Positions 48,279-57,939 of a stretch of 64,000 bases of DNA are shown one piece after another. How positions within the stretch are numbered: position 1 is the stretch's first letter; each line of letters starts with the position of its first letter. Source of the stretch: CPC320 sp002684375 (lineage in GTDB: Bacteria; Pseudomonadota; Alphaproteobacteria; Rhodobacterales; Rhodobacteraceae); the NCBI GenBank assembly GCA_965662545.1, contig CBFIHZ010000012.1, positions 33,527-97,526 of the forward strand. Reading direction: 5' to 3'. Both the position numbers and the translations under genes were made by a program. The notes below the pieces were generated by a model. It was not told the origin of the DNA. It saw only the letters and a program-made list of their open reading frames with translations, and made no database searches.

Positions 48279-50588
48279 CTGAGCCGCATCGCTCAACTGC
48301 TCTTGAACGGCCTGAGACAAAGCGGTTAAAGAAAATGGCTTGGGCAGAAAGACTGATTGATAGGTCTCGCACGCTTCATCATCAAGAAAATTGCGGGCAT
48401 AGCCTGACATGAATATCACCTTGGTTCCGGGTCTGCTTTTTAAGGCGCGGCGTACCCATGCAGGGCCATCGAGCCCTGGCATAATAACGTCCGTGACAAA
48501 AACATCTACCAACAGGTCAGGGTCTTGCAGTATTTCCAGCGCACGCTCGCCACCATCAGCCTCCAACACGGTATAACCGCGCAACTGCAGAGCCCGAACT
48601 GCAAAGGCGCGTACTGGCGCCTCATCCTCGACCAATAATACGACTCCCTCGGCGCGCGCTGGCAGCGTCTCTTTCGTGACCGGAGCCGCTAGCGTATAGC
48701 TGTCATCGACCGGTCCTTGATGGGCGGGAAACAAAAGTGTGAAACAGCTGTTCTGTCCCAGAACACTATCAACAAAGACATAGCCGCCGCTTTGTTTCAT
48801 AATACCGTAAACCATTGACAGACCCAAACCGGTCCCTTCGCCCATTGGTTTTGTCGTATAAAAAGGCTCGAAAATTTTTGGCAAAACATCCGGCTGGATT
48901 CCCATGCCCTGATCGATAACTTTCACAGAGATATACTCTCCTCGTGACACAATAACTCGGTCGCGTTCGAGCGGTTTTGTCAGGCGCAACACGGAGGTTT
49001 CGATTGTGACATCTCCGCCTGAAGGCATCGCATCGCGTGCGTTGACCACCAGGTTCATAATAACCTGTTCCACTTGTCGCTTATCCGCTCTCACATGACA
49101 TTTTATCGCCCCCTGACGCAGATGCAGAACGACTTTTTCACCCAAAAGCCGATTGAGGAGGTGGGTCAGATCAGACATGACATCCTGAAGATTAAGAGTT
49201 TGCGGTCGCAACGTCTGTTTGCGGGAAAATGCCAGCAATTGATCAATCAAGGATGCCGCCCGATTGGCGTTCTCATGGATTTCAATAAGATCTGGAAAAT
49301 CCTGATCCGTCGGCTCATGACGTAAAAGCAGCAGATCACAATACCCCGAAATGGCTGTAAGAAGGTTATTAAAATCATGGGCAATGCCGCCCGCAAGTTG
49401 ACCAATCGCCTGCATTTTCTGGCTCTGAACAAACTGGCCCTCCAACGTTTTAAGTGCTGTGGCATCTATCAGAACAGCAAACAACTGCGGCCCGTCTTTT
49501 TCCATTATACGACTTAGCGTAACCTGCAAAAAGGTTTCGGTTTCACCGCGCTTAAGGCGCAAAAATTCAGAGCTCGGATGATGCACCCCAAACGCAGAGC
49601 GGTTCAACCACTCGTTAAAGGACTGACCCAGGCCATCCATCAGGTCGCGAAGATTGAGGTTTTCGACTGAGTTGATGTCTAACAAGCGAAGAGCCGCCTC
49701 ATTCGCCATCAAAAGATCGCCATTAATCGCCAATTTCAGCAATGGCACAGGCATTTTATGAAAGCTCTTATCATTGGTTAGATCGTCGGTCGAGTGTTGT
49801 GGACAGGCCGCAAATATCACAGCCATGGTGGTATCGTCACACGCCACATTTATCGCGCACATTTCGCATGGCCCGTCCTCGGTCAACAACGTTGAAACTG
49901 AGCCAAACTTGACTTGCCGTGTCGCGAAAAGGTCCGGCAAATACTGAATACCTTTTGGTATGAGGTTCTGTGCGGCAGAGTTGACGGCTATAAGGCGGGA
50001 ATCTGATTGCTCGACAATTATCGCCGGCACCACCATTTTTTTGATAAAATAGTTCATTTCCGTTACTCTGTCACGATCCTGTAACCGCCACAAAAAACTG
50101 TCCTGACCGCAGCGTTGTACAGTCAGACGACACTGATCAGGCCCTTCAATCATATCAGAACAGACCGATTTAGCCTCTGAGGCTCGCCGAAGCAGGCGCG
50201 CAACGCTGGAATCGGCGTCTATCACCACATTTTCAAACAGAAGTGCAACGCTGACACCGCTCTGTATTTCACGCTTGAAAAAAGCATGTGCGGCGGCATT
50301 CGACCACGTCACACATCCCGAACCGTCTGTCATAATAGCTGATAACGGATCTGCTTGCAGGAGATTCTTGAGAAACACATCTGCTTGGGTTGCCGACCTG
50401 AGCTGCTGCAGCAAATACAATTGCAGCCCAGCCACACATACCAGCAAAATCGCCGTAGCTCCGTATAAAAGCAAAGTAAAGTCAGACAGGGGCAAGCTCA
50501 CTAAGCCGAATGCAGCGATCAGCAAAAAGCTTATGAATGCGGCAAATAATACAAGACCAAATCTTAAAACAATGAAAAACCAAGACAC
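48258..50588 (-). CDS. cckA: Hybrid histidine kinase CckA
   Basis: The membrane hybrid kinase that feeds the ChpT-CtrA phosphorelay. The 776-residue protein has two N-terminal transmembrane helices (about 5-30 and 38-60), PAS-like domains, a dimerisation/phosphoacceptor helix with GQLAGGIAHDFNNLLTAISGY, a catalytic ATPase domain (GMGIQPDVLPKIFEPFYTTK, GTGLGLSMVYG) and a C-terminal receiver with VLLVEDEAPVR and the phospho-Asp in VFVTDVIMPGLDG. It starts with GTG. CtrA target genes are not visible here. The identity is by overall similarity and domain order. Confidence 0.9.
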   Translation of the reverse strand: MSWFFIVLRFGLVLFAAFISFLLIAAFGLVSLPLSDFTLLLYGATAILLVCVAGLQLYLLQQLRSATQADVFLKNLLQADPLSAIMTDGSGCVTWSNAAAHAFFKREIQSGVSVALLFENVVIDADSSVARLLRRASEAKSVCSDMIEGPDQCRLTVQRCGQDSFLWRLQDRDRVTEMNYFIKKMVVPAIIVEQSDSRLIAVNSAAQNLIPKGIQYLPDLFATRQVKFGSVSTLLTEDGPCEMCAINVACDDTTMAVIFAACPQHSTDDLTNDKSFHKMPVPLLKLAINGDLLMANEAALRLLDINSVENLNLRDLMDGLGQSFNEWLNRSAFGVHHPSSEFLRLKRGETETFLQVTLSRIMEKDGPQLFAVLIDATALKTLEGQFVQSQKMQAIGQLAGGIAHDFNNLLTAISGYCDLLLLRHEPTDQDFPDLIEIHENANRAASLIDQLLAFSRKQTLRPQTLNLQDVMSDLTHLLNRLLGEKVVLHLRQGAIKCHVRADKRQVEQVIMNLVVNARDAMPSGGDVTIETSVLRLTKPLERDRVIVSRGEYISVKVIDQGMGIQPDVLPKIFEPFYTTKPMGEGTGLGLSMVYGIMKQSGGYVFVDSVLGQNSCFTLLFPAHQGPVDDSYTLAAPVTKETLPARAEGVVLLVEDEAPVRAFAVRALQLRGYTVLEADGGERALEILQDPDLLVDVFVTDVIMPGLDGPAWVRRALKSRPGTKVIFMSGYARNFLDDEACETYQSVFLPKPFSLTALSQAVQEQLSDAAQLPQTVP

Positions 50589-50720
50589 TATATCAATACC
50601 AACCTAAATCAGTGATATCCGCAGACCATTTCAAACCGGATAATTTTGTCAGTGGCCTATAATAAATAAAGTAAAATGTTGATTAATAGTTAATAACTTT
50701 ACAGTTTATTGATGATAAAT

Positions 50721-51875
50721 CTATACACTTCTAAGGTGTCCAGCAAAAAAGCCGTCGCCGCCCTCAATGGGTAAAAATTGCCGCGAAAAATCACAAATCC
50801 ACCCGGGTGTGGCTTCGGTGAATTTTGCCAACTGGTCCATGTTTTCCTGAGCCAGCAAAGAACAGGTTGTATAGACCAACACCCCACCGGGCGACACCAG
50901 ACGAGCCGCCTGCTGCAAAATATCGCCCTGAACGTTCCCCAACTGGGTCAAGCGTTCGGACGTCAAAAGCCATTTACCCTGGGGCGCGCGGCGCCATGCC
51001 CCGCTACCAGAACATGGCACATCACATAGAACGATGTCATATTGGCCACTGGGTTTTTCGGTCAAACATGTAATATCGGCGCCAGCGCGCTCGGCACGCT
51101 TTGCAATATCTTGCATCCGCGCAGCGTCAGAATCCCAAGCGTCAACCGCACTGTCAGCGAGCGCAGCAAGCGCCAGCGCCTTACCTCCGCCACCGGCACA
51201 GTAATCCAGGATACGCTGGCCTTTGCGCAGAGCAAGCGTCTCGACCACGGCTTGACTGGCGACATCCTGCAGTTCCACCAAACCCGCCTGAAATGTCGCA
51301 CTTCCCGCAACCTTGCGCCCGCCCTCGATCACCTCAATCGCGGTGCTGGCCAAAGGATGGGCCTGCGCAATGATCTGTTCAAAGGCCAGCGCCTTTAGAG
51401 CCGCATCGCGGCTGCCTTTGAGCAAATTGGCCCGCAACATGACCGGCGCCCGGTGGCGCAGCGCCATTGCAGTGGCATCAGCATCAGCCCCGAGACTGGC
51501 GTCAAACACTGGCAACAGCCAATCTGGCAGGTCGAGTTGCTCGGCGCGGCTCAGTGACACCGTGCCAACACCTTCGTCCGGGGTCAGCTCTGAGGGGCCA
51601 TATCCCTGACCGGTAAACAGCGTTTTTGGGTCAATCTGCTGATCTTTCAGCAGGCCCAGCATCAACCCCCGTCCGGTCAGAGCCCCGCCATATGCCGCAT
51701 ACGACCGTTTACAGCGCAAGGCATCAAAGAAAAACGACCGGATCGCGGCGCGATCCTTCGCGCCGGCAAACCGGCTCTTGCGGGCCCATCCCGTCAACAC
51801 TTTCTCTGGGGCAGTCCCCTCCAGCATTTGATCCAAAAGTTCAATTGTCGTCTGAACACGCGCAGCAGGGGTCAT
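50721..51875 (-). CDS. RsmB/NOP family rRNA cytosine methyltransferase
   Basis: A SAM-dependent RNA cytosine-C5 methyltransferase of 384 residues. Motifs include ILDYCAGGGGKALALAAL (SAM), DVPCSGSGAWRRAPQGKW (first catalytic Cys region) and VYTTCSLLAQEN (second Cys region). The N-terminal part resembles the NusB-like domain of RsmB-type proteins. Which rRNA site it modifies is not certain, so no symbol is given. Confidence 0.9.
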   Translation of the reverse strand: MTPAARVQTTIELLDQMLEGTAPEKVLTGWARKSRFAGAKDRAAIRSFFFDALRCKRSYAAYGGALTGRGLMLGLLKDQQIDPKTLFTGQGYGPSELTPDEGVGTVSLSRAEQLDLPDWLLPVFDASLGADADATAMALRHRAPVMLRANLLKGSRDAALKALAFEQIIAQAHPLASTAIEVIEGGRKVAGSATFQAGLVELQDVASQAVVETLALRKGQRILDYCAGGGGKALALAALADSAVDAWDSDAARMQDIAKRAERAGADITCLTEKPSGQYDIVLCDVPCSGSGAWRRAPQGKWLLTSERLTQLGNVQGDILQQAARLVSPGGVLVYTTCSLLAQENMDQLAKFTEATPGWICDFSRQFLPIEGGDGFFAGHLRSV

Positions 51876-51924
51876 ATTGGACTTTCAGTACATGAGAGAT
51901 ATTGGCGTTTAAGGCGTTGAAATA

Positions 51925-53373
51925 TCAACTATTTCTGTAATTTGGACTTTCGCGGGTGATCTGCACATCATGCACATGGCTTTCCTTTAGCCCCGCATTG
52001 GTGATTTTCACAAAGCTGCAATTTGTCCGCATCGCGTCTATCGTGCCATTGCCAGTATAGCCCATTGCCGCCCGTAGCCCCCCCACCAACTGGTGGATCA
52101 CCGCGCCCGCCGAACCCTTATAGGGTACCTGCCCTTCGATACCCTCTGGCACCAGTTTGTCACTGGCGGCATCTTTTTGAAAATACCGGTCTGCCGACCC
52201 GCGCGCCATGGCGCCAAGGCTGCCCATGCCGCGGAACGATTTGAACGAACGGCCCTGATATAAAATAACCTCTCCGGGCGCTTCATCAGTGCCCGCGATC
52301 ATACTGCCCACCATAGCGCAAGAGGCACCTGCGGCAATTGCCTTGGCAAAATCGCCGGAAAACTTGATACCGCCATCGGCAATAATCGGCACGTCTCCTG
52401 CAGCCGCCACGCAATCCATCACCGCAGTCAGTTGCGGCACACCGACGCCCGCCACCATTCGCGTGGTACAAATTGAACCCGGACCGATACCCACTTTAAC
52501 CGCATCAGCACCCGCGCCGATCAACGCACGCGTCGCCTCGCCCGTGGCCACGTTTCCGGCCACAATCTGCACCTGATTAGAAATGGTCTTGGCCCGCTCA
52601 ACCGCCTGGGCTACCCCTTCGGAATGACCATGGGCCGTATCGATGACCACCATATCGACACCGGCCTCAACCAGCGCCTGAGTGCGTTCAAAGCCCGCAT
52701 CCCCCACCGTCGAGGCCGCAGCCACCCGCAAACGGCCCAGTTCATCTTTGCAGGCGGTAGGGTTCAAAACGGCGTTCTCGGTATCACGCAAGGTCAACAG
52801 CCCCGTGAGCTTTCCAGCTTTATCCGTGACCAGAAGCTTTTCGATCCGACGCTCTTCCATCAAGCTTTTGGCCCGATCGCGGTCGGCCGGCTCTATGAGA
52901 ACCGCAAGGTTGCTTGCAGTCATCATCATTCGCACCGGCGTGTTATCATTGGTGGCAAAACGCATATCTCGGTTGGTAACAATGCCCAATACCAGCCCTT
53001 TATCATCGACCACAGGAAACCCGGTGATGCGATACCGATCCTGCAAGGCTTTTGCATCTGCTAGGGTCTGGTCGGGACGCAGCGTGATCGGGTTGAACAC
53101 GATGCCGCTCTCAAACCGTTTGACGCGGCGCACCTCGCGCGCCTGTTCATCCACACTAAGATTGCGGTGAATGACCCCCATACCGCCGGCCTGCGCCATC
53201 GAGATGGCCATCCTACTCTCAGTAACGGTATCCATCGCCGAACTGAGCAGCGGAATGTTAAGCGCGATCGAGCGCGTGACACGGGTGGTGGTGTCAGCGG
53301 TTGAAGGCAAAACGTTAGAGGCTCCGGGAACCAACAAAACATCGTCAAACGTAAGGGCCTCGCGTATCTCCAT
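51925..53373 (-). CDS. guaB: Inosine-5'-monophosphate dehydrogenase
   Basis: Catalyses IMP to XMP in guanine nucleotide synthesis. The 482-residue barrel enzyme contains two CBS domains in the insert after about residue 95, the active-site loop GIGPGSICTTRMVAGVG with the catalytic cysteine, and the flap GMGSLGAMARGSADRYF. GGAGA lies upstream of the ATG. Confidence 0.97.
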   Translation of the reverse strand: MEIREALTFDDVLLVPGASNVLPSTADTTTRVTRSIALNIPLLSSAMDTVTESRMAISMAQAGGMGVIHRNLSVDEQAREVRRVKRFESGIVFNPITLRPDQTLADAKALQDRYRITGFPVVDDKGLVLGIVTNRDMRFATNDNTPVRMMMTASNLAVLIEPADRDRAKSLMEERRIEKLLVTDKAGKLTGLLTLRDTENAVLNPTACKDELGRLRVAAASTVGDAGFERTQALVEAGVDMVVIDTAHGHSEGVAQAVERAKTISNQVQIVAGNVATGEATRALIGAGADAVKVGIGPGSICTTRMVAGVGVPQLTAVMDCVAAAGDVPIIADGGIKFSGDFAKAIAAGASCAMVGSMIAGTDEAPGEVILYQGRSFKSFRGMGSLGAMARGSADRYFQKDAASDKLVPEGIEGQVPYKGSAGAVIHQLVGGLRAAMGYTGNGTIDAMRTNCSFVKITNAGLKESHVHDVQITRESPNYRNS

Positions 53374-53503
53374 CTGTATTCTCCGTGGGATGTGCGTTTG
53401 GCGCTTTGCTATCGCATGGAACGCCGGCGGTTGAAACCCCTATTTATGCTTGCCGTGCGGGCCATTCCCCGCCAATGTTGCCACAATAACGCAAGGATAC
53501 CAG

Positions 53504-54472
53504 ATGAGCACACATGGGTATGACAATGGGCGGCTCGATTTGCCGTTTGTCGGGATTTCAACCTTTGGCAAGCGACCCTATGTCAGCGATTGGTCGCAGA
53601 TCGACGCCGATGTTGCCATTTTGGGCGCACCTTTCGACGCCGGCACCCAGTGGCGGCCCGGTGCGCGCTTTGGACCGCGCGCCGTGCGCGAAGCTTCGAC
53701 CCTGTTCAGCTTTGGCCATGCAGGGGCCTATGACCACGAGGACGATGCCATCTATCTGCCGGGGGATGTGCGGATCGTGGATATCGGAGATGCCGACATT
53801 ATCCATACCAACACCGTCAACAGCCACGCCAACATCGAAACCGGCGTGCGTGCTATTCTGGCAGCAGGGGCGCTGCCAGTGACCATCGGCGGCGATCATT
53901 CGGTCAATATCCCGTGCATCAATGCGTTTGACGCTCAGGGGGATTTCCACATCCTGCAAATTGATGCGCATCTGGATTTTGTTGATGAACGCCACGGCGT
54001 GCGCTTTGGCCATGGCAATCCGATGCGGCGCGCGGCAGAAAAATCCTATGTGACCGGCCTGACGCAAGTGGGTATTCGCAACGTCAGTTCCACTGCCAAA
54101 GAAGGCTATGACGCGGCCCGGGCCATGGGGTCGGATATCGTGTCGGTGCGCCAGAGCAGAGCGTTGGGCGCCAAGGCACTGGCCGCCCGTATTCCACAGG
54201 GCGTGCCTGTCTATGTCACCATTGATATCGACGCATTCTGCCCCTCGATTGCCGCAGGCACCGGCACGCCAAGCCATGGCGGTTTTCTGTACTACGATGT
54301 GTTGGAGCTGTTGCAATACGTGACAAAATCACATCCGATCATCGGCATTGACTTGGTCGAGGTGGCGCCAGATTATGATCCCAGCGGATCAACACAGATA
54401 CTCGCCGCTCAGATATTACTTAATTTTTTGGGCTTTATCTTTCAGGCCCGCGTCGATGAGGGTCCGATTTGA
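53504..54472 (+). CDS. Second agmatinase-type ureohydrolase
   Basis: A ureohydrolase of 322 residues with ligand motifs TIGGDHSVNIP, QIDAHLDFVDER (DxHxD) and TIDIDAFCPSIAAGTGTP (DxD). Here the usual DxDxxDP becomes DIDAFCPS, an altered position next to the metal site, and the sequence is clearly distinct from the enzyme at 14192-15154. It could be a guanidino-compound hydrolase other than agmatinase. The ATG follows AAGGA. It is divergent from guaB. Confidence 0.82.
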   Translation: MSTHGYDNGRLDLPFVGISTFGKRPYVSDWSQIDADVAILGAPFDAGTQWRPGARFGPRAVREASTLFSFGHAGAYDHEDDAIYLPGDVRIVDIGDADIIHTNTVNSHANIETGVRAILAAGALPVTIGGDHSVNIPCINAFDAQGDFHILQIDAHLDFVDERHGVRFGHGNPMRRAAEKSYVTGLTQVGIRNVSSTAKEGYDAARAMGSDIVSVRQSRALGAKALAARIPQGVPVYVTIDIDAFCPSIAAGTGTPSHGGFLYYDVLELLQYVTKSHPIIGIDLVEVAPDYDPSGSTQILAAQILLNFLGFIFQARVDEGPI

Positions 54473-54946
54473 TAGCCAACTCAACACTTTAATGGCCCAA
54501 AAGTGATGGCACCAAGAGTAAACGCGCCAGTCGTTTAAATGCAGCGCTATAGCGCTGCCACTGAAGCTCCTCCGATTAAAGTCGAAGGGTTCGGCGGTTT
54601 AGAGCGCCTGCGGCGCACAGTGGGATCTTTTCCGACTGAAGTCGGAGGGTTCAAACCAGATTTTTGGAAAATGAAAAAGACGGAATATGATGGTCTCATC
54701 GTAATAGTCCCAGTTCGAGCGATGCTGTGAAACATCCCCGGCACAACAAACCAGTGAACCATTAAGGCGAGACATCCTGATTCAGCTCATCGGCTGGTTT
54801 ACATCCTCGCTCAGCATCGTCATATGCAAATGATCCGTTTTGGGTCAAGATGACGCCCACCAGCCAGTATTTGCCGCTCGTTGTCTTTCAAGGTCACGGC
54901 TTTGGCCTATAGTAGGGCTCAATAAACGACGTTAGGGCATGTACAT
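54473..54946. other. Intergenic region with structured tandem repeat
   Basis: About 470 bases before the ASKHA protein gene. The first part holds the tandem hairpin units described separately; the rest (54660-54946) shows no recognisable gene or RNA. A frame of 63 codons across the repeat (54539-54730) is not credible as a protein. Confidence 0.6.
54541..54652. repeat. Two diverged 60-bp tandem units, each with two hairpins
   Basis: Unit A (54543-54592) and unit B (54603-54652) align over 50 bases without gaps, with starts 60 bases apart. Each has a first palindrome (A: perfect 18-bp GCAGCGCTATAGCGCTGC at 54541-54558; B: GCGCCTGCGGCGC at 54604-54616) and a second stem-loop ending in AGGGTTC (A: imperfect, TCCGATTAAAGTCGAA at 54571-54586; B: perfect TCCGACTGAAGTCGGA at 54631-54646). 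Although the first palindromes differ in sequence, both keep a stem. The function is unknown. Confidence 0.75.
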
Positions 54947-56995
54947 ATGAGCGATATTCCTCTGGTGGTATTCACCCCCTCTGGCAAGCGTGGGCATTTT
55001 CCCGTTGGCACCCCTGTGCTGACGGCTGCGCGCCAGCTTGGCGTCGACTTGGATTCGGTCTGCGGCGGACGCGGCATCTGCTCGAAATGTCAGGTGACCC
55101 CGGCCTATGGGGAGTTTCCCAAGCACGGTGTGAACGTCGCCTGCGATGCGCTGTCTAAATGGAATGCCGTCGAACAGCGTTATGATGACAAGCGCGGGTT
55201 GAAAACCGGCCGCCGGCTGGGCTGTCAGGCCACCGTGCAGGGCAATATCGTCATTGATGTTCCAGCCGAAAGCCAGGTCCACAAACAAGTGGTCCGCAAA
55301 GCCATCACTATGCGCGACATCACCATGGACCCGGCCACTAAGCTGTATTTTGTCGAGGTCGAACAACCCGATATGCACGAACCCACCGGCGATCTGGAAC
55401 GCTTGCAACAGGCCTTGAAAAACCAGTGGGAGATCGATCACATCACCGCCGATCTCACTGCCATCCGCAAATTGCAACCGGTGCTGCGCAAAGGTCAATG
55501 GCAGGTCACAGTGGCTCTGCATAAAGACCATATCAGCGCCTCGCACAAACTGATCGACATCTGGCCCGGCTTGCATGAAGACGGCATTTACGGCCTTGCA
55601 ATTGACCTGGGCTCAACCACGGTGGCGATGCACCTGACCCATCTCGAAACCGGTGAGGCGGTCGCATCCTCCGGGATCATGAACCCGCAGATTCGCTTTG
55701 GCGAAGACCTGATGAGCCGGGTCAGCTATGTGATGATGAACCCCGGGGGCGACGCTGAAATGACCAGTGCTGTGCGTGAGGCAATCAATGAATTAACCCA
55801 GAAGATCGCCATTGACGCCGCGATTGATCCGGCGCTGATTTTGGAAGTTGTCTTTGTGTGTAACCCGGTCATGCATCACCTACTGCTGGGCATTGATCCG
55901 GTCGAATTGGGTCAGGCCCCCTTCGCACTGGCGACCTCAGATTCTCTGCGGCTACCGGCGCATGAGCTGCAACTGAGCGCCCTAAACCGCCGCGCCGAAT
56001 GCTATATCCTGCCTTGTATTGCCGGCCATGTCGGGGCCGATGCAGCCGCGGTCGCTCTCTCTGAAGAGCCGGGCAAATCAAAAGATCTGGTGCTGGTGGT
56101 CGATGTCGGCACAAACGCCGAAATCCTGCTGGGCAATACCAGCCGGGTTTTGGCGTGTTCGTCACCCACCGGACCGGCTTTTGAAGGTGCCCAGATCAGT
56201 TCGGGTCAACGGGCCGCACCCGGCGCGATTGAAAAGATTGAAATCAATCCAGTCAGTAAAGAGCCGCGGTTTCGGGTGATTGGCTGCAATTTGTGGTCTG
56301 ATGAAGACGGGTTTGACGCAGCGACCGCAACCTCTGGCATCACCGGCATCTGCGGATCGGGCATCATCGAAGCCGTGGCCGAGATGCGCATGGCGGGTTT
56401 GATGGATGCGTCCGGTCTGATTGGCTCGGCCGAGGCAACCGGTACACGTCGCGCGGTGCCCGAGGGCCGCACCCATGCCTATCTTATCCATGACGCCAGC
56501 GCCGAGGGCGGCCCAAGGATCACCGTCACTCAAGGGGATATTCGCGCGATCCAGTTGGCGAAATCCGCACTCTACGCCGGAGCCCGCCTGCTGATGGACG
56601 AAATGGCCGTCGACAGGGTGGACAGGGTTGTTCTGGCCGGCGCGTTCGGGGCGCATATTTCGGCCAAACACGCGATGGTTCTGGGGATGATCCCCGACGT
56701 GCCGCTGGACAAGGTCACCTCGGCGGGCAATGCGGCCGGTACGGGCGCACGGATAGCGCTGTGCAACATCACCGCCCGCGCCGAGATCGAACAAACCGTG
56801 CGCCAGATAACCAAGGTTGAGACCGCGATCGAACCCAAGTTTCAGGATCACTTTGTCGCGGCAAATGCGATCCCTCATAAAACTGACCCGTTTCCCGAAC
56901 TGTCAAAAATTGTCACCCTGCCCGATGTTTCATTCAACACTGGCGGGCGAGACGGCACAGATGGTGCACCGCGCCGGCGCCGACGCAGGGCATGA
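54947..56995 (+). CDS. ASKHA/2Fe-2S corrinoid-activation type protein (DUF4445)
   Basis: A 682-residue protein with an N-terminal 2Fe-2S ferredoxin domain (SVCGGRGICSKCQVTP with further Cys in RRLGCQATV) and a C-terminal actin-like ATPase fold (GLAIDLGSTTVAMHL; VLVVDVGTNAEILLG; GICGSGIIEAVAEM; VVLAGAFGAHISAKHAM). This is the layout of RamA-type reductive activators that restore inactive corrinoid proteins of methyltransferase systems. The MttB-family enzyme at 39009 is a plausible functional partner, although the genes are far apart. It ends in an Arg-rich tail. The natural substrate system is inferred. Confidence 0.85.
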   Translation: MSDIPLVVFTPSGKRGHFPVGTPVLTAARQLGVDLDSVCGGRGICSKCQVTPAYGEFPKHGVNVACDALSKWNAVEQRYDDKRGLKTGRRLGCQATVQGNIVIDVPAESQVHKQVVRKAITMRDITMDPATKLYFVEVEQPDMHEPTGDLERLQQALKNQWEIDHITADLTAIRKLQPVLRKGQWQVTVALHKDHISASHKLIDIWPGLHEDGIYGLAIDLGSTTVAMHLTHLETGEAVASSGIMNPQIRFGEDLMSRVSYVMMNPGGDAEMTSAVREAINELTQKIAIDAAIDPALILEVVFVCNPVMHHLLLGIDPVELGQAPFALATSDSLRLPAHELQLSALNRRAECYILPCIAGHVGADAAAVALSEEPGKSKDLVLVVDVGTNAEILLGNTSRVLACSSPTGPAFEGAQISSGQRAAPGAIEKIEINPVSKEPRFRVIGCNLWSDEDGFDAATATSGITGICGSGIIEAVAEMRMAGLMDASGLIGSAEATGTRRAVPEGRTHAYLIHDASAEGGPRITVTQGDIRAIQLAKSALYAGARLLMDEMAVDRVDRVVLAGAFGAHISAKHAMVLGMIPDVPLDKVTSAGNAAGTGARIALCNITARAEIEQTVRQITKVETAIEPKFQDHFVAANAIPHKTDPFPELSKIVTLPDVSFNTGGRDGTDGAPRRRRRRA

Positions 56996-57070
56996 AACTT
57001 TGCAGACCTATCTGATAATAAGGGCTGTTGGACGATGACGCCTTTACGAAAGTCAAAGCAGAGCCTTGCA

Positions 57071-57104
57071 ACAAAAATACCGCCCCAGTTTTATCCGGGG
57101 CGGT
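57071..57104 (-). terminator. Intrinsic terminator after coxM
   Basis: On the minus strand an 8-bp perfect stem (ACCGCCCC/GGGGCGGT, arms at 57079-57086 and 57097-57104) is followed by ATTTTTGTT. It lies about 30 bases beyond the coxM stop and closes the coxSLM operon. Confidence 0.88.
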
Positions 57105-57131
57105 GGAATAAAGGCGATAATCTCTGAAAGA

Positions 57132-57926
57132 TTAAGCGGCCGCAACCGCGCGCTTGGCGATTGTTTTTATAAGACTGGCACGATAATCGGCCGCACAATG
57201 CAGGTCAGACAGCAAGCCGTCCGACCCAACTTGAACCCCGTCGAGCGCGCCCGAGTCCCAATCGGCGCCCAGAGCTGTCTCCATCGCAGTATGGCGGAAC
57301 ACACCATCCTCACCGGCGCCGGTCACAGCCACCCGCGTGCCTGCGGCGCCATCGGCCACAAATACCCCCACCATCGCATACAGCGAGGCAGGTTGCGGAA
57401 ACTTGACATAGGCCGCTTTTGCAGGCGCTGAAACTTTGACCGCGGTGATAATCTCGCCGTCTTCCAGTGCAGTGGAGAACATACCTTGGAAAAAATCATC
57501 CGCCGCAAGTTCGCGCGTGTTGGTCACAATCGTTGCCCCCAGCGCCAAAAGTCCGGCGGGATAGTCTGCCGCAGGATCATTATTGGCGATCGAGCCACCG
57601 ATGGTGCCCATGTGACGTACCGCCGGATCCCCGATCCCGCTTGCCAGCGCCGCAAGCGCCGGACAAAGCCGTTTAACCTCGGCATTCGCCGCCACCTCAG
57701 AATGGGTAGTGGCCGCACCGATCCGCAGGGTATCGCCTTCAGACGTTACACCTGACATGCCGTCAATCTGGCGGATATCCACCAGATCACTCGGTGCAGC
57801 CAGGTGATTTTTCATGGTGCCGATCAGGGTTTGGCCACCAGCCAAGAGCATGGCGTCCTCGCCGCTGGACAGCGCCGCAACGGCCTCTGATATCGAGGCA
57901 GGTTTGTGATATTTTGTCGGATACAT
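57132..57926 (-). CDS. coxM: Molybdenum hydroxylase FAD subunit (CoxM-like)
   Basis: The medium, FAD-binding subunit of a CO-dehydrogenase-family enzyme, 264 residues. The FAD motifs are AGGQTLIGTMK (about 32-42) and TIGGSIANNDPAADYPAG (about 110). It passes electrons from the 2Fe-2S subunit to an acceptor. The start at 57926 has GGAGGA upstream; a longer frame to 58103 lies inside coxL. It follows coxL by 13 bases and ends just before the terminator. Confidence 0.93.
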   Translation of the reverse strand: MYPTKYHKPASISEAVAALSSGEDAMLLAGGQTLIGTMKNHLAAPSDLVDIRQIDGMSGVTSEGDTLRIGAATTHSEVAANAEVKRLCPALAALASGIGDPAVRHMGTIGGSIANNDPAADYPAGLLALGATIVTNTRELAADDFFQGMFSTALEDGEIITAVKVSAPAKAAYVKFPQPASLYAMVGVFVADGAAGTRVAVTGAGEDGVFRHTAMETALGADWDSGALDGVQVGSDGLLSDLHCAADYRASLIKTIAKRAVAAA

Positions 57927-57939
57927 TTGATCGTCCTCC

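Noticed and set aside
54539..54730. Frame of 63 codons across the hairpin repeat
   Set aside because: The frame simply reads through palindromes; composition and start context do not suggest a protein.
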